NCBI GenBank assembly: GCA_937995595.1
Contig: CALKJW010000032.1
Location: forward strand, 1 to 47,971
Source of the DNA: an uncultured Phycisphaerales bacterium
GTDB lineage: Bacteria > Planctomycetota > Phycisphaerae > Phycisphaerales > UBA1924
Direction: 5' to 3'
Length of the DNA stretch: 47,971 bases
The notes under the pieces are model-generated. The model made no database searches. It was not told where the DNA came from and worked only from the letters and a program-made list of their open reading frames with translations. This document shows, in pieces, positions 16,525-24,879 of this stretch (its first letter is position 1; each line of letters starts with the position of its first letter). The translations under genes were made by a program, and so were the position numbers.

Positions 16525-19023
16525 ATGTCGATCCGTCGTCCGCGAACCCCCGGCGAAATCCTTGCCCGCTGCGGCAAACTGCCCGCGCTGGCCGCGGCGT
16601 CCCTGATGCTGGTTGCCGCTCCGTCCGCCCTGCTGGCCCAGGACGGCACGCCCCGGCGCGACCCGATGCGCCCCGACCCGGGCGCCAGCACGGCCAAGGT
16701 CGTGGTCTCGCCCGAGCAGACGGTGGACATCACCGTGAAGAACGAGGACATCGAGAGCGTCCTGGAGATGCTCCAGATCCAGAGCCAGAAGAACATCGTG
16801 CTGAGCAAGAACGTCTCCGGCAAGGTGTCGGCGACGATCTACAAGGCCACGTTCGACGAGGCGCTGGAGGCGATCCTCTATCCAAACGGCTGGAACTACG
16901 TGGTGCAGGGCAACTTCATCTACGTCTTCACGCAGGAGGAGTACGCCCAGCGCCAGAAGGCCCTGATCAAGCGCGAGTACAAGGTCGTCCGCCTGAACTA
17001 CCTCAACGCGCAGGACGCCAAGGAGTTCGTCTCGATGCTGCTGTCCAAGGACGGCGGCGAGATCCAGGTGAACACGCCCTCGAAGGACTTCACCATCAGC
17101 GACAAGACCCCGGTGGGCAAGGACGACTACGCCCTCTCGGCCACGCTGGTCATCTACGACTACCCCGAGCACATCAAGGCCGTCGAGGACCTGCTGGCTC
17201 AACTCGACACCAAGCCCGCGCAGGTGCTCGTCGAGTCCACCATCCTGCAGTGCTCGCTCAACGAGGCCAACGCCTTCGGCGTCGACTTCTCCGTCATCGC
17301 CGACATGGACTTTGTCGACTTCATCAACGTCGGCGGCCCCCTCGCCGCGGCCAACAGTCTCATCAAGGGCGGCAGCGGCGCGGCCAACCAGGGCATCTCG
17401 CCCCCGGGCAACGAGGCGACGGCCATCACGTCCTCGCCGGGCAACACCTCCGGCCCGGGCACGTTCAAACTCGGCATCGTCGGCGGCAACGCGGCGGTCT
17501 TCCTCCGCGCGCTGGACCAGGTGACCGACACCGTCGTGCTGTCGAACCCCAAGATCCTCGCGCTCAACCGCCAGCCCGCACGCGTGCTCGTCGGCCGGCG
17601 CGTCGGCTACCTCAGCACCACCAGCACCGACACCAGCACGACCCAGAGCGTCGAGTTCCTCGACACGGGCACGCAGCTGTACTTCCGCCCGTTCGTCTCC
17701 GACGACGGCAACATCCGCATGGAACTCAAGCCCCAGGTCTCGACGGCGGAGATCCGCACCGTGACCGACGCCGGCGGCGCGGCGGTGACCATCCCCGACG
17801 AACTCACCCAGGAACTGGTCACCAACGTCAACGTCCGCGACGGGCAGACGATCGTCCTGGGCGGCCTGTTCACCGAGAACAGCACGTTCACCCGCCGCCA
17901 GGTGCCGTGGCTGGGCGACATCCCGATCATCGGCGCCGCTTTCCGCGGGCACGACGACTCGACCAACCGCTCGGAGATCATCTTCATGATCACGCCGAGC
18001 ATCGTGAGCGACGCGTCGATCGCCTCCGCCGCGGCCCAGGCCGAGGCCGACATCGAGCGCATCCGCGCCGGCACGCGCCAGGGCCTGCTGCCCTGGAGCC
18101 GCGAGCGCATGACCAGCGCGCTGAACGTCGAAGCCCAGCGCGCAGCGCGCGACGGCGACGCCGGCCGCGCGCTCTACCTCTCGCAGCGCTCGCTGGCGCT
18201 CAACCCGCACCAGCCGCAGGTCTACGAACTGCGCGAGCGCATCACCAGCGAGAAGGAGATCTGGCCCAACCCCAGCCTGCTCGACAACATGCTGGGCAAG
18301 GAGGCCCAGAACCGCGCGGGCAGGCTCAACCAGGTCCAGCCCGCCGGGCCCGACGTCAAGAGCGAGACGCCGTGGAACCACCGGCGCATCCCCAAGGAGC
18401 CGACCGGCGAGCCGCGGAGCATGAGCCCCGCCCAGCCCGGCAACGCGGCCGCCGGCGCGGGCAGCCCGTCGCAGCGCACGCAGCGCGGCGCGTTCGTCCG
18501 CGTGGGCGAGGAGCAGGAACCCGCGACGGCGGAGGCGAACCTCGCCCTCACCCAGTCGCGCCTCGTGACGCTCCGCGGGCAGATCGAGCTCTTCCACGTC
18601 ATGCACGACGGCCAGTTGCCCGCACTCGGCGAGGGCGGCCAGGCCGGCTGGCAGCCGCTGTTTGACATGAACCTGATCAACGAACTGCCGGCCAACCCGT
18701 TCGTCGGCGGGCCCAACGCGGCCAAGGTCGTCCGCGGCAGCGGGCCCGACAGGGCCTTCCACACCAACTACGGCTGGATCTTCAACCCCGAGACCGGCCA
18801 GTTGTGGGCCGCGGGCTTCGACGCCAACGACAGGCCGCTCGCCCGCGCGGGCGCGCCCAACGCGACGATCTCGCGCGGCGCGCAGAGCATGGACGAGAAC
18901 GGCTGGGCCACCTGGTTCGGCCTGAGCAGCGAGGAGATGAACAACCTCGTCAACGCGCTCAACCAGCAGGACCAGACGCAGACCACCAGCGCGCCGACCG
19001 ACTCGCCGCGCAGCAACGACTGA
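16525..19023 (+). CDS. Secretin (GspD/PilQ family) with C-terminal pilin-like domain
   Basis: Secretins form the outer-membrane channel of type II secretion and type IV pili. After a signal peptide (residues 1-38) come an N0/STN-like domain (~70-145, VDITVKNEDIESVLEMLQIQ), an N1-like domain (~153-230, YKVVRLNYLNAQDAKEFVSMLL) and the secretin core (~235-490). The core has the hallmarks LSNPKILALNRQPARVLVG, VNVRDGQTIVLGGLF and WLGDIPIIGAAFR. Residues ~540-580 form one TPR-like helix pair. Residues ~670-775 are a pilin-type globular domain (RLVTLRGQIELFHVMHDGQLP, then HTNYGWIFNPETGQLWAAGFDAND) without the hydrophobic pilin helix. That tail is not standard in the family. ATG 16525 has AGGAG upstream. 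At 832 residues it is longer than usual. Confidence 0.93.
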   Translation: MSIRRPRTPGEILARCGKLPALAAASLMLVAAPSALLAQDGTPRRDPMRPDPGASTAKVVVSPEQTVDITVKNEDIESVLEMLQIQSQKNIVLSKNVSGKVSATIYKATFDEALEAILYPNGWNYVVQGNFIYVFTQEEYAQRQKALIKREYKVVRLNYLNAQDAKEFVSMLLSKDGGEIQVNTPSKDFTISDKTPVGKDDYALSATLVIYDYPEHIKAVEDLLAQLDTKPAQVLVESTILQCSLNEANAFGVDFSVIADMDFVDFINVGGPLAAANSLIKGGSGAANQGISPPGNEATAITSSPGNTSGPGTFKLGIVGGNAAVFLRALDQVTDTVVLSNPKILALNRQPARVLVGRRVGYLSTTSTDTSTTQSVEFLDTGTQLYFRPFVSDDGNIRMELKPQVSTAEIRTVTDAGGAAVTIPDELTQELVTNVNVRDGQTIVLGGLFTENSTFTRRQVPWLGDIPIIGAAFRGHDDSTNRSEIIFMITPSIVSDASIASAAAQAEADIERIRAGTRQGLLPWSRERMTSALNVEAQRAARDGDAGRALYLSQRSLALNPHQPQVYELRERITSEKEIWPNPSLLDNMLGKEAQNRAGRLNQVQPAGPDVKSETPWNHRRIPKEPTGEPRSMSPAQPGNAAAGAGSPSQRTQRGAFVRVGEEQEPATAEANLALTQSRLVTLRGQIELFHVMHDGQLPALGEGGQAGWQPLFDMNLINELPANPFVGGPNAAKVVRGSGPDRAFHTNYGWIFNPETGQLWAAGFDANDRPLARAGAPNATISRGAQSMDENGWATWFGLSSEEMNNLVNALNQQDQTQTTSAPTDSPRSND

Positions 19024-19034
19024 GCACACGGCGA

Positions 19035-19067
19035 GGGGCGCGGCCCGAACGGTCGCGCCCCTTCTTT
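19035..19067 (+). terminator. Rho-independent terminator after the secretin
   Basis: GGGGCGCG (19035-19042), an 11-nt loop and CGCGCCCC (19054-19061) are followed directly by TTCTTTA. It lies 12 bp after the secretin stop, so the TPR lipoprotein may be expressed by partial readthrough or from its own promoter in the remaining 45 bp. Confidence 0.85.
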
Positions 19068-19111
19068 ACGGACACGCCCCACGGACTATCGGAACGACCG
19101 GAGAACCCGAG

Positions 19112-20392
19112 ATGAACCCGCTCACGAACCGCCCGATGACCGCCGCACGCCGCAGTCTCGCGCTCGCCGCGGCAGCCCTCGCCTGCGCCGGCGCGCTGGC
19201 CGGCTGCTCGGGCCACGGCAAGTACACGCGCGAGCACATCGCGCAGGCCAAAGAGAAGATGACGATGCTCAAGAGCGGGACCGAGTACCAGATGGCCCAG
19301 CAGCAGTTCCTCGCCGGCGACCTCGACAAGGCGATGAAGACCATCGACCGCTCCGTCGCGCTCAACCCCAACGTCGCCCGCTCGCACGTGCTGCGCGGGC
19401 GCATCCTGCTGGAGCGCGGCCGCCTCGAACAGGCGCGCGAGGCCCTGCTCACCGCCGAGGGCCTCGACGACCAGAACGTCGAGGCCCAGTACTACCTCGG
19501 TATCATCCACGAACGCGTCAACGAGCCCGGCGAGGCGCTCGCCCGCTACTCGCGGGCCGCGGAACTCGACCCCGCCAACCCGCAGTACCTCGTCGCCGCG
19601 GCGGAGATGCACCTGGTGCAGGGACACCTCGACGAGGCCGAGCGCATGCTCACCGAGAAGAAGTCGCAGTTCCGCTACAACGCGGCGGTGCGCCAGGCGC
19701 TGGGGCAGATCGCCATGCTCCGCGGCGACGCGTCCACCGCCGCCAGGCACTTCGCCGACGCGCTCACGCTCGCCTCCGACGACGCCGGGATCATGGAGGA
19801 CCTGATCCGCGCGCAGATGGCCTGCGGCGACTTCGCCGAGGCCGAGTACCACATCCAGCGGCTCCTGGAGCGCGAGGAAAACAAGAACCGGCGCGACCTG
19901 ATGCACCTTCGGGCGCGCTGCCTGATGGCCGTGAACCGCCCGGTGGAGGCGCGCACCCTGCTGCTGGAACTCACCGGCCACCGCGAGGGCTCGCGCGACC
20001 TGCGCGCGTGGATCGACCTCGGCAACGTCGCCGCGTCCCTCAAGGACCGCGCCAACCTGCGCACCGCGTCGCAGCGCGTGCTGGCCATCGCGCCCGACCG
20101 TCACGAGGGCTGGATGCTCCGCGCGCTGCTGGGCCGCATCGAGAACAACCCCGAGCAGGCGCTGGCCGCGGCGGACCAGGCCGCGGCGCGGACGACCACC
20201 GACGCCGCGCCGTTCCTGCTCCGGGCGTTGATTCTGGAAGACCTGGGCCGGTTGGACGAGGCGCGGGAAAGCCTTGTCGAGGGCCTGCACCGCGACCCGA
20301 ACAATCGGGCCGCACAGACGCTGCTGGCCGCCCTCGACAACACGCCCAAGCCGTCGGGCGCGGTCGTCGGCCACGGCGCGGCCGGGGAGTGA
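19112..20392 (+). CDS. TPR-repeat lipoprotein (pilotin-like)
   Basis: The 426-residue protein starts at ATG 19112 with CGGAGAA upstream. It has a lipoprotein signal with lipobox LAGC (Cys32). The rest is a tetratricopeptide array: about ten helix pairs, for example AQQQFLAGDLDKAMKTIDRSVALNPN, ARYSRAAELDPANPQYL and LAAADQAAARTTTDAAPFLLRALILEDLGRLDEAR. Directly behind a secretin, a TPR lipoprotein resembles PilF/PilW-type pilotins that carry the secretin to the outer membrane. This role is inferred from architecture and context. General TPR scaffolding is the alternative. Confidence 0.87.
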   Translation: MNPLTNRPMTAARRSLALAAAALACAGALAGCSGHGKYTREHIAQAKEKMTMLKSGTEYQMAQQQFLAGDLDKAMKTIDRSVALNPNVARSHVLRGRILLERGRLEQAREALLTAEGLDDQNVEAQYYLGIIHERVNEPGEALARYSRAAELDPANPQYLVAAAEMHLVQGHLDEAERMLTEKKSQFRYNAAVRQALGQIAMLRGDASTAARHFADALTLASDDAGIMEDLIRAQMACGDFAEAEYHIQRLLEREENKNRRDLMHLRARCLMAVNRPVEARTLLLELTGHREGSRDLRAWIDLGNVAASLKDRANLRTASQRVLAIAPDRHEGWMLRALLGRIENNPEQALAAADQAAARTTTDAAPFLLRALILEDLGRLDEARESLVEGLHRDPNNRAAQTLLAALDNTPKPSGAVVGHGAAGE

Positions 20393-20404
20393 GACCGCGG
20401 ATCC

Positions 20405-21133
20405 TCAGTTTGTCCGACGCCGACGCGCCGCCGCCAGACCGCCGAGCGCCAGCAGTGCGGCCGCGCCGGGCGCGGGGATGTCGAACGTCGGGAGGTTCGG
20501 CTCATCAAGCCCGGTTCCGTACTGGAACGACACGTTGGTGATCCGCTCCAGATCGAAGTTCGCGGGCAGGCCCGAGAGCGTGAAGACGACCTCGTGGCGG
20601 ATGAGCGGGAGGCCGCCCGTCACCGCGGCGTTGCCCACCGACAGGTTGTCACCCATCGACGTGATGCCGTAGTTGAGGCCGTCGGGGCTGAGCGGGCCCT
20701 CGAGGTTCGGACCGGGGAAGAGGTCCGGCGGGCCGAACAGGCCGAAGCCCGCGGACGAGATGCCGTAGGCCGAGCCCCACGGCGCGCCCACCAGCGCGGA
20801 CCGGTACGCCCATTCGCCGCTGACGTTGCCACCGCCATCGGGGCCGAAGTGCACCGCCGAGCCGGGCGCGAGCATCGCGCTCACCGGCGTCAGCGCGACC
20901 GGCCCGCCCGAGATGTCGAAGAACATCGCGGTGAGAATCTGGGCAGGGTTCATCACGTCGGCGCTGGAGATGTTCGACAGTCGCACGACCAGGTCGGAGC
21001 CATCGACGTCGAACTCCGCCGCGGCGGCCAGGTCGCCGGTTGTGGCTGTACGGATCAGACCGGCCTGAGCGGTGCCCGCTCCGACAACGACAGCCGCGGC
21101 GCCAAGCGCCGCGAGGGAACGAACAAACAACAT
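20405..21133 (-). CDS. Exported protein with PEP-CTERM-like sorting tail
   Basis: A 242-residue protein with a signal peptide (MLFVRSLAALGAAAVVVGAGTAQA), a beta-rich middle (VDGSDLVVRLSNISSADVMN, VVFTLSGLPANFDLERITNVSFQYG) and the tail FDIPAPGAAALLALGGLAAARRRRTN. PAPG, a hydrophobic helix and an Arg cluster form a PEP-CTERM-like sorting signal, recognised by exosortase in related systems. ATG 21133 has GGGAGAGG upstream; a longer frame to 21319 has no support. It is convergent with the TPR lipoprotein, 12 bp away. The extracellular function is unknown. Confidence 0.85.
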   Translation of the reverse strand: MLFVRSLAALGAAAVVVGAGTAQAGLIRTATTGDLAAAAEFDVDGSDLVVRLSNISSADVMNPAQILTAMFFDISGGPVALTPVSAMLAPGSAVHFGPDGGGNVSGEWAYRSALVGAPWGSAYGISSAGFGLFGPPDLFPGPNLEGPLSPDGLNYGITSMGDNLSVGNAAVTGGLPLIRHEVVFTLSGLPANFDLERITNVSFQYGTGLDEPNLPTFDIPAPGAAALLALGGLAAARRRRTN

Positions 21134-21234
21134 GAAAGACCTCTCCCTCTGCGTGCCACGGGTTCCACCCCATGGCACTCCTACTTCCGGACCCGTGCGC
21201 TGCCGGCCATAACAACAGCCCACGCAGCAAAGAG

Positions 21235-21240
21235 AGTGTA
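21235..21240 (-). promoter_or_regulatory. -10 element TACACT for the PEP-CTERM gene
   Basis: TACACT on the minus strand lies about 100 bp before the ATG at 21133. The -35 at 17 bp (CTCGCA) is weak. The 11-mer GTACACTCTCT around it is identical to that around the -10 of the DksA-like gene. Confidence 0.45.
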
Positions 21241-21301
21241 CCTCATTTTTTTGAGTTTGCGAGAAAAAGCTGGAGCGAGATCGTCGAATCGACCGGAATC
21301 T

Positions 21302-21324
21302 GTGCCTTGACAACAACAAGGCAC
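21302..21324. repeat. Perfect 8-bp inverted repeat
   Basis: GTGCCTTG and CAAGGCAC flank a 7-nt loop (ACAACAA). It could be the transcript end of the metallo-hydrolase gene or an operator for the PEP-CTERM gene. Confidence 0.5.
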
Positions 21325-21503
21325 CCGCTTCGGCGCGAGAACGCCCGTTCGACCAATACCCCAGATACCGCGGATTGCCCAGATTCCCACGGTCGAAGAG
21401 ATCGGAGCGCCGCGAATGTAAGTGATGTACGCGTCAGGCGATTGACCGTCTCGATCGATCGTTTCTTGTGTGACGAACAGTGCCCGCGAGACTCCCCGCG
21501 GCT

Positions 21504-22178
21504 TCACGCACGCACGAACGGGTTGCCGCGCTTCTCGCGCCCGATGGTGGTCTCCGGCCCGTGGCCGGGCAGCACGCGTGTGCGATCGGGCAGCGTGTAC
21601 AGGCGCTCGCGGATCGACGCGTGCAGCGTCGCCCCGTCCGAGCCGGGGAAGTCCGACCGCCCGATGCTGCCCGCGAACAGCGTGTCGCCCACGATGGCGA
21701 TCTCCGCCGCAACGTTGTACAGCGTGATCCCGCCCGGCGAGTGCCCCGGCGTGTGCAGCACGCGCCACGCATCGCCGCCGATCGTGAGCGTGTCGCCGTC
21801 GGTGACGAACTCCGTCGCGCCGGGAACGGAGATCGGGAATCCGTAGCCCGCCGAAAGGTTCAACTCCGGGTCGCCCGGCCAGTCGCGCTCGGCCTCGTGC
21901 CCGATGATCGGTGTTCCGGGGAACGCGCGGAGCACATCGGGGATGCCGGCCACGTGGTCGAGGTGCGCGTGCGTGAGCACGACCGCCGCGGGCCGCAACC
22001 TTTCGCGCCGAACCGTCTCGATGACGACGCCGGGGCCGAGGCCGGGGTCGATGATCCAGCAGTCGGCGGTCCCGGCCGCGGTCACGAGGTAGCAGTTGGT
22101 CTCGAACGGCCCGAGCGCCCAGCCGCGCACGCCCGGCCGCGTGTGGGAACTCGGCCCTTGGCCGGGGGTATGACTCAT
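21504..22178 (-). CDS. Metallo-beta-lactamase-fold hydrolase (glyoxalase II-like)
   Basis: A 224-residue cytosolic hydrolase with the zinc motif H70-A-H72-L-D74-H75 (THAHLDH). The other ligands are VLHTPGHSPGG (His), IVGDTLFAGSIGR (bridging Asp) and LPGHGPET (His). The short form lacking the glutathione-binding C-terminal domain of classical glyoxalase II is typical of bacterial YcbL-like enzymes that hydrolyse thioesters such as S-lactoylglutathione. The substrate is not determined. I chose ATG 22178; a TTG 6 nt earlier is possible. There is no Shine-Dalgarno, but a -10-like element ends 5 nt before the start. Confidence 0.9.
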   Translation of the reverse strand: MSHTPGQGPSSHTRPGVRGWALGPFETNCYLVTAAGTADCWIIDPGLGPGVVIETVRRERLRPAAVVLTHAHLDHVAGIPDVLRAFPGTPIIGHEAERDWPGDPELNLSAGYGFPISVPGATEFVTDGDTLTIGGDAWRVLHTPGHSPGGITLYNVAAEIAIVGDTLFAGSIGRSDFPGSDGATLHASIRERLYTLPDRTRVLPGHGPETTIGREKRGNPFVRA

Positions 22179-22183
22179 GGGCA

Positions 22184-22191
22184 ATACTATC
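22184..22191 (-). promoter_or_regulatory. -10-like element directly before the metallo-hydrolase
   Basis: GATAGTAT on the minus strand offers GATAGT or TAGTAT as -10, 7 or 5 nt before the ATG at 22178. Either would start the mRNA at or next to the start codon. Confidence 0.35.
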
Positions 22192-22282
22192 GAAGCGGCG
22201 GGCCGCGGCCGCTGGGCGATCGCCTCACAGACGCCCGGTCCGGGGGCCGATAGTGAGAGTGTTTGCCATGGAGGGACCGACG

Positions 22283-23320
22283 ATGGAACGCGCCGCCACC
22301 CAGCCCAGCACCGCCCAGCCGCCGACCGTGCCCACGCCCGTACGCCGGAGCGGGCCCTCGTCCGTGGCGGTGTTCGGCTTCGCGGCGTACACGTTCGTGC
22401 TGGTCGCGGCGGTGGGGTTGATCCTCGCCGGCGCTGGGGCGCTCGGCTTTGCGCCGCAGGTCGAGATCCGCGTGGCGGGCTACGTGGGCCTGTTCCTGTT
22501 CCTCACGTCGGCCCCGCTGGCGTGGATGCTGGCCTCGCGCGGCCGGGCCGACACGCAGGCTCGCCTCACACGGCAGATCGAGGCGCTGGCCGACGCCGTG
22601 CGCCTGCTGCACGACCAGTCCGCCCTCTCCGACGACGCGCGGCGCGTGCTCAACCGGCGGGTCGAGCGCGACCTGCTCTGCCGCGCGATCGAGGAGGACA
22701 TCCAGACCGAGAACTGGGACGCGGCGATCGTGCTGTGCAACGAACTGGCCGGCCGGTTCGGCTACCGGGCCGAGGCCGAGGAGTTCCGCGCGCGGATCGA
22801 GGCCGGCCGCGCCGAGATCCAGGACCGTCGCGTGCGCGACTCGATCGCGAACCTCGACGGCCTGATCGTGCAGCGTCGCTGGGACGCCGCGCTGCAAGAG
22901 GCCGCGCGCGTGCAGCGTCTGTTCCCCGAGTCGCCCAAGGTCGAGCGGCTGCGCGAGCGCGTGGCCCAGGCCCGCGCGGTGTACAAGGAGGACCTCGAAC
23001 GCCGCTTCCTCGACGCCGCGAACCAGAGCCGCATCGATGAGGCCATGGCCCTGCTCAAGGAACTGGACCTGTACCTGAGCGAGACCGAGGCGGAGGAGTT
23101 CCGCGAAGTGGCCCGCGGCGTGATCGGCAAGGCGCGCGAGAACCTCGGCGCGCAGTTCAAGATCGCGGTGCGCGACCGCCGGTGGTCGGCCGCGGCGGCG
23201 CTGGGGCGGCGCATCATCGCCGAGTTCCCCAACACGCGGATGGCCGCGGAAGTGCGTGGGATGATGGACGGGATCCTCGCCCGGGCCAACGTGCAGCCCG
23301 AGCCGGCCGAGGCCCGCTGA
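22283..23320 (+). CDS. Two-helix membrane protein with tetratricopeptide-like domain
   Basis: The start at ATG 22283 is set by GGAGGG 7 nt upstream; earlier in-frame starts (22253, 22268) lack one. After a Pro-rich cytoplasmic leader come two transmembrane helices (VAVFGFAAYTFVLVAAVGLILAG and VAGYVGLFLFLTSAPLAWML). A coiled coil (ARLTRQIEALADAVRLLH) and then several repeated helix pairs of about 35 residues follow (WDAAIVLCNELAGRFGYRAEAEEFR; WDAALQEAARVQRLFPESPKVERLR; WSAAAALGRRIIAEFPNTRMAAEVR). The repeats face the cytoplasm if the leader does. No known family; probably a scaffold. Convergent with lspA, 9 bp apart. Confidence 0.8.
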   Translation: MERAATQPSTAQPPTVPTPVRRSGPSSVAVFGFAAYTFVLVAAVGLILAGAGALGFAPQVEIRVAGYVGLFLFLTSAPLAWMLASRGRADTQARLTRQIEALADAVRLLHDQSALSDDARRVLNRRVERDLLCRAIEEDIQTENWDAAIVLCNELAGRFGYRAEAEEFRARIEAGRAEIQDRRVRDSIANLDGLIVQRRWDAALQEAARVQRLFPESPKVERLRERVAQARAVYKEDLERRFLDAANQSRIDEAMALLKELDLYLSETEAEEFREVARGVIGKARENLGAQFKIAVRDRRWSAAAALGRRIIAEFPNTRMAAEVRGMMDGILARANVQPEPAEAR

Positions 23321-23329
23321 GAGCGCCGG

Positions 23330-23980
23330 TCAGCGCCGGTCGCTCCGCCACAGGAACACCAGCAGGATGCCGATGCCGACCAGCAGCAGCGCGTCGGCAA
23401 CGTTGCTGACATACGGCCAGATCTCGTCGCGTCCCAGCAGGCGCAGGCCGAAGGGCCACTTCACGCCCGGCAGCGGGTGCAGGAAGTCGCGCACGCACGC
23501 GTACACCAGCCGGTCGTAGAGGTTCCCGAGGCCCCCGCCCACGAGCATGCCGATGCCCGCGTGCACCCAGTGGTCGCGCGGGCCGCTCCACCGTGCGAAC
23601 ATCAGCCCCGCGAAGCCGATCGCGACGACCGTGAACCCCACGAAGAACCACCGCCACCCCGGCCCGGTGCCGAAGACCGCGCCCGGGTTGAGCACGAGCG
23701 TGAAGTCGAGCACCTTCGGGACCACGACCACCGGCGGGTGCGCGGGGATGAGCGCGTTGGTCAGTCGCGGGTCGCCGACCGACAGCACGTCGCTCCGCGA
23801 CACGTGCACCGGCCGGCCCGCGACATAGCGGAACGCCAGCGCCTTGCTGCCAAGGTCGGCGGCCAGCGACCCGATCAGCGCGACCAGCAGCACCACCCAC
23901 GCGCGGCGCGACTTCCACGTCGGCTGCGGCGCCGGCGCGGCCGCTCCCGCCGCCGCGGGTTGTGGGCTGGGCTCGCTCAC
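23330..23980 (-). CDS. lspA: Lipoprotein signal peptidase (signal peptidase II)
   Basis: LspA cleaves the signal of diacylated prolipoproteins in the inner membrane. The 216-residue protein has an extra ~25-residue Ala/Pro-rich N terminus, then four transmembrane helices. The conserved elements are LNPGAVFG near 97-104, GGGLGNLYDRL with catalytic D156, and VSNVADALLLVG with catalytic D196. A long loop (about 60 residues) after the first helix is larger than usual. The start is GTG 23980, overlapping the stop of the DksA-like gene as GTGA, so the two are translationally coupled. The window encodes at least two lipoprotein substrates (19112, 31732). Confidence 0.95.
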   Translation of the reverse strand: MSEPSPQPAAAGAAAPAPQPTWKSRRAWVVLLVALIGSLAADLGSKALAFRYVAGRPVHVSRSDVLSVGDPRLTNALIPAHPPVVVVPKVLDFTLVLNPGAVFGTGPGWRWFFVGFTVVAIGFAGLMFARWSGPRDHWVHAGIGMLVGGGLGNLYDRLVYACVRDFLHPLPGVKWPFGLRLLGRDEIWPYVSNVADALLLVGIGILLVFLWRSDRR

Positions 23981-24783
23981 GAGCGGTACGACCGCCGCTC
24001 CAGTTCGCGCGCGGCCTCGATGGAGTAGCGCGCCCACGGCAGTTCGGCCAGCCGCTCGGCGCTGATCGGCTTGCCCGTGATCTCGCACACGCCGTACGTC
24101 CCCGCGTCGATGCGCTTGAGCGCCTCGTCGATCTCGCGGATCAGGTTGCGGTCGACCTGCGCAAGGTCGAGCGACAGCGCCTGGTCCGACGCGTCGGAGC
24201 CCTGCTCGGCCATGTGCTGCGGGAGCGAGGAGAGCGAGCCGCTGTTCTGCCGCAGCGCTTCCTCCTCCATGTTGGTCACGTCGCCGACGAGTTCGGCGCG
24301 CTTGCGCAGCAGGATCTCGCGGTACCGGGCCAGCTCGCGCTTCGGCAGGCGGAACTTCTGCGGCTTGCCGCCGTCCTCGCCCAGGATTGGCCCGTCAAAC
24401 GTTGGCGTAGGCGGGGCCTTCGGGCCCGACGGGATCAGCGGCTTCCACTTCCCGCCCGGCTTGAGCAGCGGCTCGGCCACCGGCATCGTCACCTTGGGCT
24501 TGACCTTCACCTTCTTCACGACCTTGGGCGTGACGACCGTGATGCCCTTGGGCGCGGGCTTCTTCCCCTCGGCCTCCGCCGCGGCGGGCTTACCCGGCGT
24601 CGCGGCCTTGGCCGCCACCGGCGCGCTCGGCTTTTTGGTCGCGGCCTGCTTCGACGCCGGCTTCGCGACGGGCTTCTTCGAAGCGATTATCACCTTTTTA
24701 GGGGGAGACTTCTTCGCCGCAGCCTTGGCGGGCTTGGCGGGAGACTTCGCGACCTTCTTGGCTTTGCTTGCCGCCTTGGCCAT
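23977..24783 (-). CDS. DksA/TraR-like protein with histone-like tail
   Basis: The last ~115 residues have the DksA/TraR layout: a two-helix coiled coil (LPKRELARYREILLRKRAELVGDV ... LSLDLAQVDRNLIREIDEALKRIDAGTYG) followed by the zinc-finger position CEITGKPISAERLAELPWARYSIEAAREL. Only one of the usual four cysteines is left, so zinc binding is unlikely. The first ~100 residues are extremely rich in Lys, Ala and Pro (MAKAASKAKKVAKSPAKP), like histone H1-type bacterial proteins, and probably bind nucleic acid. DksA proteins bind the RNA polymerase secondary channel. Whether this one does is unknown. It has a strong promoter and is coupled to lspA by a 4-bp overlap. Confidence 0.88.
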   Translation of the reverse strand: MAKAASKAKKVAKSPAKPAKAAAKKSPPKKVIIASKKPVAKPASKQAATKKPSAPVAAKAATPGKPAAAEAEGKKPAPKGITVVTPKVVKKVKVKPKVTMPVAEPLLKPGGKWKPLIPSGPKAPPTPTFDGPILGEDGGKPQKFRLPKRELARYREILLRKRAELVGDVTNMEEEALRQNSGSLSSLPQHMAEQGSDASDQALSLDLAQVDRNLIREIDEALKRIDAGTYGVCEITGKPISAERLAELPWARYSIEAARELERRSYRS

Positions 24784-24879
24784 GTCCACGGTCCTCATGA
24801 CCCCGGCCTGAGCCGGTGCGGCGTCAGGCCTACGCCCCCGAACAGCCTCTCAGGCCGGCGCGGGGCGAAAAGGGCAGAG

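Larger units (their letters stand above)
21134..21503. other. Intergenic region upstream of the PEP-CTERM gene
   Basis: A 370-bp stretch with no gene. It contains the -10-like TACACT at 21240-21235 (minus) and a 14-bp AT-rich palindrome CTCA-T6-TGAG at 21242-21255. A perfect inverted repeat GTGCCTTG-N7-CAAGGCAC (21302-21324) lies downstream of the metallo-hydrolase gene and may terminate it, though no T-tract follows on the minus strand. The short palindrome CGATCGATCG lies near 21455. Confidence 0.5.
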
